Positions 1 through 10,839 are shown, counted from the first letter of the stretch. The stretch is DNA of 64,000 nucleotides from Cranoglanis bouderius (GCA_023630585.1 CM042548.1:6687027-6751026), one strand, 5' to 3'. A program made the numbers and translations. The notes: generated by a model not told the origin, from the sequence alone.

Positions 1-384
1 CAGCTAAAAAGTCTCATTTACCGGAAAACATCACTGTGAAAGACCATGCAAAACAGTTTTGTGCAGCTGCACCAATTCAAGAAGTTTTGAAAAAAGCCAA
101 AGTGAAATCAAGCATTTCAGGCTGCAACAATCACAAAAAAAAAAAAAAAAAAAAAAAAGTGAAATCCTGAATGGACTGCAGTAGGTCTGATTAGGTCTCC
201 ATGATCATGCCAGAACAGGATCCTCTCAGATTTGAAGTGCCAGGACTTTTTATTAAGAAAAAGAAGCCTTTATTTATCTCACACACACACACATATACAT
301 ACACATATATATTTATATATATATCCCAACTTGAACCCCCTTGACCTTCTGATCAGTAACCCAGTGCCCTTTCACCACTGCCCA

Positions 385-799
385 CACTATACGCTCAAAA
401 GTATGTGGACACCTTACCATTACACCAATGTGTTTTTCTTCCCCAAACTGTTGCCACAAAGTTGAAAGCGCACAACTGTACAGGACGTCTTTGTATGCTG
501 TAGCATTTTCCCTTCACTGGAACCAAGAGACCCAAACCTGTTCCAGCGTGACAATGCCCTTGTTGCACCTCAAGGTCCATGAAGACGTGGTTTGCTGAGG
601 TTGGAGTGGAAGAACTCGAGTGACCTGGACAGGGCCCTGACCTCAACCCCTCTGGATGAACTCCAAAATCTAGTGGAAAGCCTTCCCAGGAGAGTGGAGG
701 TTATTATAACAGCAAAGGTGGACTAAATCTGAAATAGGATGTTCAACAAGCACATAACTGTGATTCTCAGTTGTCCACAAACTTTTGACCACATCGTGC
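385..799 (+). mobile_element. Non-autonomous Tc1-like element, decayed (copy A)
   Basis: The left end resembles the terminal inverted repeat of the element at 26137-26721, and the right end near 775-799 is its degenerate inverse. The inside holds remnants of a Tc1-type transposase C-terminus (a run resembling FQ-N-P followed by SPDLNP). A large internal part is missing, so it needed a transposase from elsewhere. The LINE of copy B inserted in the equivalent element. Position 755-768 is the unduplicated LINE target sequence. Confidence 0.75.
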
Positions 800-1804
800 A
801 CGTGGATCAGGCACCTCTGCAGCTTTGTTTTGTGTTTTAATACAAATGAAGCTAAATAAAGCAATAATAAGTGAAGTTATTTTAATAATGAACGACCATG
901 CTTTGCGTCACCTCCCTTCTAAAAATAGAGCTGGCTCGTTTCCATGACGACGGATTGGTGACTAGTAATCACAGCGTACTCATGTTATCAGTATATAAAT
1001 ACATAAATAAACAAACAGCTGAGTTTGTTGAAGCAATGGGGCAGAACAAGATCTTTAAAAAAAAGCAAGCGAGGAGTAGTTTCTGTGATTTTCTTGTTGA
1101 CCAATTGCTCACAAAATGCAACTCTGTTCGTGTTTGTAGTTTGAAACGACACGGACTGCCACAAACGAACAGAACGAACATCGGGAAAATACTGCCAGTT
1201 ATACATGACTGCTTTGTGGAGTAATTTGCTTGAATAACGCATACTAGGAAAATCTTTATTTTGTTCACTGATATCCATATCCCTGCTGTTATATTGATGT
1301 TATGTTGTTTAAATGGCATGCGTGTTGGTTGAGAGGCTGAACACATATTGTCAAGCTTAACACATGAGAAATGTGCAGCTGACTTTAAACTACACACTGA
1401 AATGGTTATAATCATACCTACGCTACTGACCCCCAGTCTATGAAGACATACATTTTTCAAATTTATTTATAATTTTACAGGTAATTTAAACAGAACATTA
1501 TTACATTTCAGCAAGAACTCCAAACTTTCAATTTTTTATCCAAAACAGCATTAGGGATAAAACACATGGCTAGCTAAACCTTCTGTTTTCAGGCATTTCA
1601 TTCTAAAAGTGTTGAGAACATGTACAAAATTTCAAACCTCAAGCCTGCCGTCTGATCTTCTATCAGACAGGACAGATTCATTCATTTTGTGAGGTTCGTG
1701 TTTCCGGATAACGTTCAAAAAAAGCTCGCGTTTAAATCAGTACAGATTTTATCGTTGCCAAATATAGAACGTGTGGAATAAACAAGACGAGACAATTACC
1801 TGTA

Positions 1805-2221
1805 AAGTGGTGCCTGAAAGTTTGTGAACCCTTTACAATTTTCTATATATATCTGCATAAACATGCCCTAAAACCTCATCAGATTTGCACACAAGTCCTA
1901 AAAGTCGATAAACAAAACCCAATTAAACACATGAGACAAAATATTATACTTTTCTTTATTTCCTCAATTTATTTATTGAGGAAAATGATCCAATATTACA
2001 CATCCGTGAGTGGCAAAAGTATGTGAACCTCTAGGATTAGCGGTTAATTTGAAGGTGACATCAGAGTCAGGTGTTATCAAACAATGGGCTGGCAATCAGG
2101 TGTGAGTGAGCGCTCGGTTTTATTTAAAGAACAGGGATCTATCAAAGTCTGATGTTTTAGGTCACATTTATGCAGAAATATATACAATTCGAAAGAGCCC
2201 ACAAACTTTCGAGCGCCACTG
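1805..2221 (+). mobile_element. Tc1-like MITE, 417 bp (copy A)
   Basis: The ends are inverted copies of each other (start AGTGGTGCCTGAAAGTTTG; end CAAACTTTCGAGCGCCACT) flanked by TA on both sides. Inside are only the non-coding 5' part of a Tc1-type element and the distal repeat; no transposase is left. An identical-length copy sits at 10042-10458 in copy B. The family assignment rests on the TA flanks and end structure. Confidence 0.8.
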
Positions 2222-2603
2222 TACAGTACATGTCTCCGCAGGTTGGACAGCGAGCATAATTTGCAGATCGTTATGACGCTGTTACCTTTTAAGAACTTAA
2301 AAGTGAAAGCGCCTGATAAATTAATTAACTTGTATGCAGCCTTTTTGGCAGGAAAGTGCTTTATTTTGATTGGAAATAGAAATTCAAGCAAAAGTACTAT
2401 GATTTAATTGTACTCAGAAATAATATATTACATGAAGTGACGTTCCAGGTCCTTTTTCCACCCAGTCCACTTGCTGGTGTTCTACTACTTCATGTTTTAC
2501 ACATTAAGCACTGGGTCTGCTAATGAGTGGGTGTTACTGGATACAAAAAAAATAAAATAATAATTAATAAACATTCATGCTCTACCAGCACCATAATGTA
2601 CAT

Positions 2604-2928
2604 CCAGCCATTTTCTGTACCGCTTATCCTACACAGGGTCGCAGGGAGCCTGGAGTCTATCCCAGGGGACAACCTGGATGGGGTGCCAACCCATCACAGG
2701 GCACAATCATACTCCCATTCACACACTACGGACAATTTGGAAATGCGTAACTTCCAAATGCCTACAACGCGTGTCTTTTGACTGGGGGAGGAAACCGGGG
2801 TACCCGGAGGAAACCCCCGAAGCACGGGGAGAACGTGCCAGCTCCGTGCACACAGGACGGAGGCGGGATTCGAACCCTCAACCCCGGAGGTGCTGTGCTG
2901 GCTTAACCGCTAAGCCACCGTGTGCCCC
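2604..2928 (-). mobile_element. tRNA-derived SINE with target-site duplication (copy A)
   Basis: On the minus strand the element begins with a tRNA-like head: an A-box-like stretch around GTGGCTTAGCGGTTAAG and a B box GGGTTCGAATCCC. It ends in the tail that reads GCGGTACAGAAAATGG. It is bracketed by a 14-base direct repeat (2590-2603 and 2929-2942, one mismatch). This is the commonest SINE in the window (also at 10840, 18771, 28084, 35847, 44081, 49245, 55710). It has no coding capacity and would need a LINE for mobility. Confidence 0.85.
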
Positions 2929-3487
2929 CACCACAATGTACAATCACAACCAAATACCCGGATGCTCTGGGAATTTAGGCTATAAACGGTTATGTTAAAT
3001 GTGTCACGTGACACTGGGTAACTCCCAAAAGGCTCCGAACTCCCCATATACGTGCATTACATAGGGTGTAAAGTAGTGGCTCATACGCTCTATGTAGTGC
3101 ACTAAATATGCTACACGGAGAGATTTGAAGCTCAGCCGGTTGCTCGGTCACGTCAACGCCAAACTCCTCCCTAAAAGCTTGAGTCCATTCAAACTAATAA
3201 CCGGTACACCGTTAACGATAAAACAGAATACAGTACAATATATTATCAATAATATTTGTTTCCAGAGTAGTATACCTGAAGTGTTTTGTTCATAGCAGGA
3301 TAAATGGTAGTACAGTATTACGGACACTACAGTACTAAACACAATGCTAAATAGTATGCCAAAATATTTCGGGGAAACTGATTAGTGCTGCAGTGTGTGA
3401 GTTCGTTCTGAGAGAATCTGATTAGTATGGACAGTATGGGCGAATGTCAAAGCCGGTGAATAGCGCTCACATGAACAGCTAGCCTAC

Positions 3488-3694
3488 CTGACTCCCCTGC
3501 TGCTGCTGCTGAAGTCTCTCCTGTAGTATAGCCTGAGCTAGCCCCTCTGTGGCCCCGCTCTCTTTACCTTTTCCCGGTTCAACAGAGAGTTTTCTGACTA
3601 AACCCGCCGCTGTGGAAGCCGAGGCTTCACTTCTCAGCCTGAGGAGGCCCCGGCTCACCCGAACACACATGGGATACACACACACTGCCGACAT
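3488..3694 (-). CDS. First coding exon of an unrecognised, possibly mitochondrial protein (copy A)
   Basis: An open exon of 69 codons starts at ATG 3694-3692 (A at -3) and ends at a consensus donor, CAG followed by GTAGGC, at 3488/3487. The frame is open further upstream to another ATG at 3742, but the inner ATG gives a better leader. The N-terminus is rich in Arg, Ser, Ala and Leu and has almost no acidic residues before residue 39, which fits a mitochondrial targeting sequence. It ends in a glutamine run (residues 62-66) just before the donor. Following exons must lie to the left, on the minus strand, outside the window. I do not recognise the family. The exon is repeated without coding change at 11725-11931. 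Confidence 0.6.
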
Positions 3695-4287
3695 CTTGAA
3701 TAGAAAGTAACCCGTCGCTCTAACACGAGTGGGAAAGGACAAACGAAAACGATTGGTTAGAGATCACGTGATTGACAGGCAACATGACCAACCGTAGTTC
3801 TCAGGGCGGCTACGAAGGCGGGACTTCTGTTTATCCGGTCACCTTCTCGAGCAGATAAAAGTCGCTGTGATGGCAGTAGTGTGTGTAATAAGAGTTTACT
3901 AGAAACCTGGACGGCGGTGCATTTTACACAAACACACAACATAATGAGGATGTGCCTACACAAAAGAGTGATTCATTTTCGCCTAATGAAACATTTCCCC
4001 CTTTGCTCTGTATTTTAAATACACATTATATCAAAGTCCCCCAAATCAAATAAAATGTATAACTTTATTTACTTTGGCTGTCCCAGGGTTGCAGGATATC
4101 ATATTATTTACCTTGGTGAAAAATCCAGTTTTGCCAAAACACAGGCTGAGCTGGTCAAGCTACTACTGCAGCACTGTACGTAAATGATTCTGAAGAAGAA
4201 AACAACAACAATAATCTGAAAACCTCAAACAAACAAAAAATTGTGTACAATGTTGCATTATTCGCAGTAAAAGATACCAACTAAAGC

Positions 4288-4377
4288 AGACTTGTCCAGA
4301 CTTTTTTCAAAGGGGCTAAGATTAGACCACAGCAAAATACCCAAGGGCCAGTCACCAAAATATTATTTATGACTATT
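4288..4377. mobile_element. Truncated TIR element at the duplication junction
   Basis: This is the left end of the repeat seen complete at 12527-12973 (start near CTTGTCCAGACTTTTTTCAA). It is cut off where the tandem block ends, so the duplication breakpoint lies inside this element. Confidence 0.6.
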
Positions 4378-4429
4378 AAATAATAAATAAATGAACTTTT
4401 TCACAACATTCTAATTTATTGAGATGCAC

Positions 4430-4545
4430 CTGTAGATGTCTCATTTAGGGTGTATTCCCGCATCACACCCAGTGTTCCTGGGATTTGCTCCTGATCCATT
4501 GCGACCCTGACCTGGATAAATCACTTACTGAAGATGAATCGATCT
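4430..4545 (+). mobile_element. SINE 3' fragment (second subfamily)
   Basis: The stretch matches the 3' part of the SINE at 25800-26070: a GGGTGTATTCCCGC-like start, CCCAGTGTTCCTGGGAT, then a GAAGATGAAT-like tail. The tRNA-like head is missing. Confidence 0.65.
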
Positions 4546-5745
4546 GATTAGCGAGTATTATGGGATACACATAGTTGAGCCCCATGCAAATAGTCATAAC
4601 CCTCCATGCTCCAACATGATGCAACATGTACAGTACATGACTATCTAATTATACCTGAATGCCATGATGCTCAGAGACATACATTTTATATGTAAGAATT
4701 TCTCAATAGCAGGACTGTGCGAGAATTTCTCACTCCAGGATTGTGCGATTGTAGAAATTAATGCAAAATCAAGCAAACTCGGCAATGTTCGGAGGAGCTC
4801 GCAATTTTTCTAAATCACCACAGATTTTCTGCGGATTTGGGCCAAGACGTGTCATGTGACATCATCACAACACACATTCAACCAAAGCCCTCTTCAATTC
4901 ACGTGCTTCAAATGTGAGTACAGCTAAAAAGTCTCATTTACCGGAAAACATCACTGTGAAAGACCGTGCAAAACAGTTTTGTGCAGTTGCACCAATTCAA
5001 GAAGTTTTGAAAAAAGCCAAAGTGAAATCAAGCATTTCAGGCTGCAACAATCACAAAAAAAAAAACAAAAAAAAAAAACCTTGAAATCCTGAATGGACTG
5101 CAGTAGGTCTGATTAGGTCTCCATGATCATGCCAGAACAGGATCCTCTCAGATTTGAAGTGCCAGGACTTATAAATTTATTAAGAAAAAGAAGCCTTTAT
5201 TTATCTCACACACACACATATACATACACATATACACACACACACATATACATACACATATATATTTATATATATATATCCCAACTTGAACCCCCTTGAC
5301 CTTCTGATCAGTAACCCAGTGCCCTTTCACCACTGCCCACACTATACGCTCAAAAGTATGTGGACACCTTACCATTACACCAATGTGTTTTTCTTCCCCA
5401 AACTGTTGCCACAAAGTTGAAAGCGCACAACTGTACAGGACGTCTTTGTATGCTGTAGCATTTTCCCTTCACTGGAACCAAGAGACCCAAACCTGTTCCA
5501 GCGTGACAATGCCCTTGTTGCACCTCAAGGTCCATGAAGATGTGGTTTGCTGAGGTTGGAGTGGAAGAACTCGAGTGACCTGGACAGGGCCCTGACCTCA
5601 ACCCCTCTGGATGAACTCCAAAATCTAGTGGAAAGCCTTCCCAGGAGAGTGGAGGTTATTATAACAGCAAAGGTGGACTAAATCTGAAATGGGATGTTCA
5701 ACAAGCACATAACTGTGATTCTCTTCTTCTTAATCCTCTTTCTCC

Positions 5746-8700
5746 TCAATGGGAGCACAGGGCCTCAGCAACACTCCTCCAGCGGACTCTATTGGGGGCG
5801 ATTCTCTTCAGCTGAGCCCATGTCCACCCTGCTGTCTTCATTTCCCCCTCTGTGCATCTTCTCCAGGTTTGTTTTGGTCTTCCAACCCTCCTCTTGCCTT
5901 GCGGGTTCCATTGCCAGGCTTGTCTTGTGATGTTTTCTGGGTCTTTCCGGAGGGTGTGGCCTATCCAACCCCATTTCCTTTTCCGGATTTCTTGGTCGAT
6001 GGGGGTCCGCTTTGTTCTTTCCCACAGTCTGACATTGGATATCTTTTCAGGCCACCTGACGCGCAAGATGTTCCTGAGACATCTGTTGACAAAGGTCTGG
6101 AGCTTGTTTACTGCTGTCTTGGTAAGTCTCCATGTTTCCGAGCCATACAGAAGGACTGCTTTGACGTTGGTGTTAAAGATTCGGACTTTGGTCTGCTGTG
6201 CAAAAGCTGTAGAGCTCCAGACAGGACGTGAGGTGTTAAAGGCGTGCCTGGCTTTGTTGATGCGGCTCTTGATGTCCTCGTCCGCTCCCCCATCCTTGCT
6301 GACGACGCTTCCTAGGTATACAAACTTTTCCACGTCGTTGATGTTGGCACCTTGTAGTTGGATCGGGTCTTCCTTCTTGTTGTTGATCCTCATGGCTTCG
6401 GTTTTCTTAACATTTATTTTCAGTCCCGTTTTTGCTGCTTCCTCTGAGAGCTTGTTGAGTTTCTGCTGTGCATCCTGCTGCCTGTGTGACAGAAGGCTGA
6501 TGTCGTCCGCAAAATCGAGGTCTTCCAGCAGTTTGTTGAATGTCCAGCGAATTCCTGTGTTGGCATTTTCTGTAGACTTCTTCATGATCCAGTCCACTAC
6601 CAACAGGAAGATGGTAGGTGACAACATGCAGCCCTGTCGCACTCCGGTGCGTACCTCAAAAGGCTCAGTCAATTTTCCCTTATGTACTACTTGACATGAG
6701 GAGTTGCTGTATAGTTGTTGGAAGATAGTGATGAATTTGGGTGGTATCCCGTAGTGTGTCATAAGCTTCCAGACGACCTCTCTGTCCACACTGTCAAAGG
6801 CCTTCTCGAAGTCCACAAAGACTGCGTAGAGTGGAGACTGCCATTCCAGGGACTGCTCGATGATGATGCGTAGAGTGGCAATGTGGTCAATGCATGACTT
6901 GTCCTGCCTAAAGCCCGCCTGCTCGTCTCTCAGTCTTTTGTCCAGCGCCTCTTTCAGTCTGTGCAACATGATGCGTGTCAGTATCTTGCTGGGGACAGAC
7001 AAGAGCATGATGCCTCTCCAATTGCTGCAGCTGGATAGGTCGCCTTTCTTGGGGAGTTTTACTAGGTGTCCTTTCCTCCACTCATCTGGAACCTGTTCTT
7101 GCTCCCAGACTTTCTGAAGCAGGGGGAAGAGCATGTCAGTTGTTGTTTTAATACTAGCCTTCAAGGCCTCTGGTGGTATACCATCAGGGCCAGCAACTTT
7201 GCCGGCCTTTATCTCTTTGACTGCCTTGGTGATCTCGGCTCTGGTGGGTACATCAGTGTTTATATCTAGTAGGCTGTCTGCTGGTGGGATAGATGGCAGT
7301 TGTTCTGGTGGAGGTCTGTTTAGGATTTCTTCGAAGTGTTCAGCCCATCTTGCTCTTTCTTGACTTTCGTTTGTGATGGTTTGTCCTTCCCTGTTCTTGA
7401 CAGAACATGTTGGTTGGTTGTTCTTGCCTGCAAGAGTCCGGGTGATTTCATACAGTGTCTTCATGTTTCTCTGCTCTGCTGCTGCTTCTGCATCCACTGT
7501 AAGATCATGGATGAATTTCCTCTTGTCTGCTCTGGCGCTCTTTTTGACTTTCTTGTTGGTATCCTGGTATTGAGTTTGTAGCTTTGTTTTTTCGTGGCGG
7601 TCTTGGCAGTGGTTGATCTTTTGTTTCAATTCTTTCCTTTCATTTACAAGGTTCAATGTGTTGACTGTGAGCCACTCCTTGTGTTGTTTTTCTCTCTTCC
7701 CCATGACTTCTAGGCAGGTGTCCGTCCAAGCTTTCTTTAGACTCTGCCAGTGGTCCTCCACCGTCTCCTCCATCAGGTTGGCTAACGCCTCAAAGCGTTT
7801 TTTCAGGCTGCACTGGTACTCTGTCGCTTTCCGGGCATCTTTCAGGTGTTGGACATTGTACTTGAAGGCCGGCCTCTGTGCCTGGTCCCTGTGTGCCCTC
7901 AGTTTCAGCTTCAGCATTGCCAGGACTAGGTGGTGGTCTGACGCAGCATCTGCCCCTCTCTTTACTCTGACATCTAGCAGACTTCTTCTCCATTTCCGGC
8001 CAATGGTAAAGTGGTCGATTTGGTTTTCTGTCTTACCGTCAGGAGAGGTCCATGTCTTCTTGTGGATGTCCTTGTGTGGGAAGATAGTGCCTCCAATGAC
8101 AAGGTCGTTGAAAGCGCAGAAGTCTGTGAAGAGTTCCCCGTTCTCATTAATGTCTCCCACTCCGTGCTTGCCCATGATGAGTTCCTTGTTGGCGTTGTCA
8201 CTTCCTACCTTGGCATTCAGGTCTCCCATGAGGATCTTCAGGTGTCTTCTGTGGGTCTTGTCAATGGCTGCTTGTAAAGCGCTGTAGAATTCTTCTTTCT
8301 CTTCCTCCTCTGCAGCGTTGGTTGGCGCGTAGCAGTGGATGATGGTGATGTTTCTTCCTTTGGATTTGAATCTTGCAGTTAGAATCCTTGGTGTAACTGG
8401 TTCCCAGTCTAACAGTGCCCTGGTTGCTGCTGGTGACATGAGCAGTCCAATTCCATGCATGTGATCTTCCGGGCCGGAGTAGATGATGGTTTCTCCGCTT
8501 GCCAGTCTTTTCTGACCGTTTCCAGTCCATCTCGTCTCGCACAGTCCCAGTACCTTGATGTTATAGTGCTTCATTTCCTTCACAACTTGGGCTATCTTCC
8601 CGCTCTCATACAATGTGCGGACGTTCAATGTTCCGATCTTGATTTTGGTCTTGGCTGAGAGAAGATTTGTCGGCGCACTGGTTTCCTGAAGGATTTCACC

Positions 8701-8850
8701 AGCTCGCGTCATAAGCTCTTCTGAAGAGGAATCGCTCCCAGTCAGGTTGCTTTCTGGTTGTGTTGCTATGGTTTCTGTAACAGTAGCTTTTTTACAGGAA
8801 TGGGTTGTTGACCCATAGCCCAACCCCCAACCTGGAGGACCAGGGACCAC
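5746..8850 (-). CDS. LINE polyprotein: AP endonuclease plus reverse transcriptase
   Basis: This is an uninterrupted ORF of 1034 codons starting at ATG 8850-8848. Residues 71-317 form an exonuclease/endonuclease/phosphatase fold with the expected landmarks: GTLNVRT, CETRW (Glu105), CYAPT, MGDLNAK (Asp210, Asn212), QIDH (Asp279) and SDHHLV (Asp305, His306). Residues about 540-830 are a reverse transcriptase: GPDGIPPE, DEQAGFR, FVDFEKAFDSVDR (Asp680), GVRQGCMLSP and the catalytic FADD (Asp782, Asp783). The C-terminal part has GWIGH and GRPKQTW, frequent in animal RTE-type proteins. All catalytic residues I can check are present. The known role of such proteins is to nick target DNA and prime reverse transcription from it. 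The start could also be a downstream Met; the long N-terminal 70 residues show no domain. Confidence 0.95.
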   Translation of the reverse strand: MVPGPPGWGLGYGSTTHSCKKATVTETIATQPESNLTGSDSSSEELMTRAGEILQETSAPTNLLSAKTKIKIGTLNVRTLYESGKIAQVVKEMKHYNIKVLGLCETRWTGNGQKRLASGETIIYSGPEDHMHGIGLLMSPAATRALLDWEPVTPRILTARFKSKGRNITIIHCYAPTNAAEEEEKEEFYSALQAAIDKTHRRHLKILMGDLNAKVGSDNANKELIMGKHGVGDINENGELFTDFCAFNDLVIGGTIFPHKDIHKKTWTSPDGKTENQIDHFTIGRKWRRSLLDVRVKRGADAASDHHLVLAMLKLKLRAHRDQAQRPAFKYNVQHLKDARKATEYQCSLKKRFEALANLMEETVEDHWQSLKKAWTDTCLEVMGKREKQHKEWLTVNTLNLVNERKELKQKINHCQDRHEKTKLQTQYQDTNKKVKKSARADKRKFIHDLTVDAEAAAEQRNMKTLYEITRTLAGKNNQPTCSVKNREGQTITNESQERARWAEHFEEILNRPPPEQLPSIPPADSLLDINTDVPTRAEITKAVKEIKAGKVAGPDGIPPEALKASIKTTTDMLFPLLQKVWEQEQVPDEWRKGHLVKLPKKGDLSSCSNWRGIMLLSVPSKILTRIMLHRLKEALDKRLRDEQAGFRQDKSCIDHIATLRIIIEQSLEWQSPLYAVFVDFEKAFDSVDREVVWKLMTHYGIPPKFITIFQQLYSNSSCQVVHKGKLTEPFEVRTGVRQGCMLSPTIFLLVVDWIMKKSTENANTGIRWTFNKLLEDLDFADDISLLSHRQQDAQQKLNKLSEEAAKTGLKINVKKTEAMRINNKKEDPIQLQGANINDVEKFVYLGSVVSKDGGADEDIKSRINKARHAFNTSRPVWSSTAFAQQTKVRIFNTNVKAVLLYGSETWRLTKTAVNKLQTFVNRCLRNILRVRWPEKISNVRLWERTKRTPIDQEIRKRKWGWIGHTLRKDPENITRQAWQWNPQGKRRVGRPKQTWRRCTEGEMKTAGWTWAQLKRIAPNRVRWRSVAEALCSH

Positions 8851-8990
8851 GCTTCGTCTGGCCTCTCTCCTTCAACCTGTCTGGCATGGGAGACCCTACC
8901 CGGAGCACGAAGCTCCAGCCAGCATAGCTATCCGGGTCACTGAGGCACGCAAGCCCCCAAACCCCGACAAGGTGGTGGTCCTTTTGGGAG
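8851..8990 (-). promoter_or_regulatory. LINE 5' leader with strong potential RNA structure
   Basis: Reading the minus strand from 8990, the GC-rich leader contains pairs that can form nested stems: GACCC with GGGTC, GGAGC-TTCGT-GCTCC as a tight hairpin, GGGGC with GCCTC, and CCTTGTC with GACAGG (one bulge). Leaders of R2 and some RTE elements are known to carry self-cleaving HDV-like ribozymes, so this is a candidate. I could not confirm the double-pseudoknot or the catalytic C by hand. Confidence 0.4.
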
Positions 8991-10041
8991 TAACTGTGAT
9001 TCTCAGTTGTCCACAAACTTTTGACCACATCGTGCACGTGGATCAGGCACCTCTGCAGCTTTGTTTTGTGTTTTAATACAAATGAAGCTAAATAAAGCAA
9101 TAATAAGTGAAGTTATTTTAATAATGAACGACCATGCTTTGCGTCACCTCCCTTCTAAAAATAGAGCTGGCTCGTTTCCATGACGACGGATTGGTGACTA
9201 GTAATCACAGCGTACTCATGTTATCAGTATATAAATACATAAATAAACAAACAGCTGAGTTTGTTGAAGCAATGGGGCAGAACAAGATCTTTAAAAAAAA
9301 AGCAAGCGAGGAGTAGTTTCTGTGATTTTCTTGTTGACCAATTGCTCACAAAATGCAACTCTGTTCGTGTTTGTAGTTTGAAACGACACGGACTGCCACA
9401 AACGAACAGAACGAACATCGGGAAAATACTGCCAGTTATACATGACTGCTTTGTGGAGTAATTTGCTTGAATAACGCATACTAGGAAAATCTTTATTTTG
9501 TTCACTGATATCCATATCCCTGCTGTTATATTGATGTTATGTTGTTTAAATGGCATGCGTGTTGGTTGAGAGGCTGAACACATATTGTCAAGCTTAACAC
9601 ATGAGAAATGTGCAGCTGACTTTAAACTACACACTGAAATGGTTATAATCATACCTACGCTACTGACCCCCAGTCTATGAAGACATACATTTTTCAAATT
9701 TATTTATAATTTTACAGGTAATTTAGACGGAACATTATTACATTTCAGCAAGAACTCCAAACTTTCAATTTTTTATCCAAAACAGCATTAGGGATAAAAC
9801 ACATGGCTAGCTAAACCTTCTGTTTTCAGGCATTTCATTCTAAAAGTGTTGAGAACATATACAAAATTTCAAACCTCAAGCCTGCCGTCTGATCTTCTAT
9901 CAGACAGGACAGATTCATTCATTTTGTGAGGTTCGTGTTTCCGGATAACGTTCAAAAAAAGCTCGCGTTTAAATCAGTACAGATTTTATCGTTGCCAAAT
10001 ATAGAACGTGTGGAATAAACAAGACGAGACAATTACCTGTA

Positions 10042-10458
10042 AAGTGGTGCCTGAAAGTTTGTGAACCCTTTACAATTTTCTATATATATCTGCATAAACA
10101 TGCCCTAAAACCTCATCAGATTTGCACACAAGTCCTAAAAGTCGATAAACAAAACCCAATTAAACACATGAGACAAAATATTATACTTTTCTTTATTTCC
10201 TCAATTTATTTATTGAGGAAAATGATCCAATATTACACATCCGTGAGTGGCAAAAGTATGTGAACCTCTAGGATTAGCGGTTAATTTGAAGGTGACATCA
10301 GAGTCAGGTGTTATCAAACAATGGGCTGGCAATCAGGTGTGAGTGAGCGCTCGGTTTTATTTAAAGAACAGGGATCTATCAAAGTCTGATGTTTTAGGTC
10401 ACATTTATGCAGAAATATATACAATTCGAAAGAGCCCACAAACTTTCGAGCGCCACTG
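10042..10458 (+). mobile_element. Tc1-like MITE, 417 bp (copy B)
   Basis: This is the copy B counterpart of the MITE at 1805-2221, with the same length and TA flanks. It was present before the block was duplicated or before the two haplotypes split. Confidence 0.8.
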
Positions 10459-10839
10459 TACAGTACATGTCTCCGCAGGTTGGACAGCGAGCATAATTTG
10501 CAGATCGTTATGACGCTGTTACCTTTTAAGAACTTAAAAGTGAAAGCGCCTGATAAATTAATTAACTTGTATGCAGCCTTTTTGGCAGGAAAGTGCTTTA
10601 TTTTGATTGGAAATAGAAATTCAAGCAAAAGTACTATGATTTAATTGTACTCAGAAATAATATATTACATGAAGTGACGTTCCAGGTCCTTTTTCCACCC
10701 GGTCCACTTGCTGGTGTTCTGCTACTTCATGTTTTACACATTAAGCACTGGGTCTGCTAATGAGTGGGTGTTACTGGATACAAAAAAAATAAAATAATAA
10801 TTAATAAACATTCATGCTCTACCAGCACCATAATGTACA

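Larger units (their letters stand above)
1..4377. repeat. Tandem duplicate block, copy A (left copy, start outside window)
   Basis: Position 1 onward aligns base for base with position 4921 onward, and the match runs to about 4377 (partner about 12,617). I noticed about 14 scattered single-base differences plus small changes in simple repeats, so the copies are very close. Copy A lacks the 3.27 kb LINE found in copy B and keeps the empty site at 755-768. The match stops inside a transposon-like repeat that starts near 4288, so the junction falls in repeat DNA. Contents: a decayed Tc1 derivative, a Tc1-type MITE, a SINE and one coding exon. The rest (about 800-1800 and 2940-3480) is AT-rich flank or intron of the minus-strand gene in which I recognise nothing, apart from a fish-repeat-like stretch near 3040-3120. 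Confidence 0.95.
5724..8990 (-). mobile_element. Full-length APE-type non-LTR retrotransposon (LINE), 3.27 kb
   Basis: The insertion is bounded by a perfect 14-base direct repeat, TAACTGTGATTCTC, at 5710-5723 and 8991-9004. The same 14 bases occur once at the matching site in copy A (755-768). The element reads right to left. It has a leader of about 140 bases, one long ORF, a very short 3' UTR and a short GAA-type repeat instead of a poly(A) tail. Endonuclease-first gene order, a single ORF and a short repeat tail are seen in RTE-like LINEs; the exact clade is not resolved by eye. Unbroken ORF and intact target sites argue for recent insertion. Confidence 0.95.
5340..9035 (+). mobile_element. 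Decayed Tc1-like element split by the LINE (copy B)
   Basis: This is the copy B counterpart of 385-799. The two halves are 5340-5723 and 9005-9035, with the LINE and its second target-site copy in between. The order of events is clear: the Tc1 derivative was already present when the LINE arrived. Confidence 0.75.

Noticed and set aside
898..1460. Open frames on both strands (108 codons plus, 163 codons minus), repeated at 9134-9697 in copy B
   Set aside because: An A-run differs by one base between the copies (8 versus 9 A), which breaks the frames differently. Coding constraint is therefore unlikely; AT-rich chance ORFs.
2678..2998. ORF of 106 codons with Arg/Pro-rich sequence
   Set aside because: It is the antisense of a SINE; the same type of ORF recurs at each SINE copy.
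5852..8287. Several long plus-strand ORFs (up to 280 codons)
   Set aside because: They lie opposite the LINE polyprotein and are antisense shadows of it.
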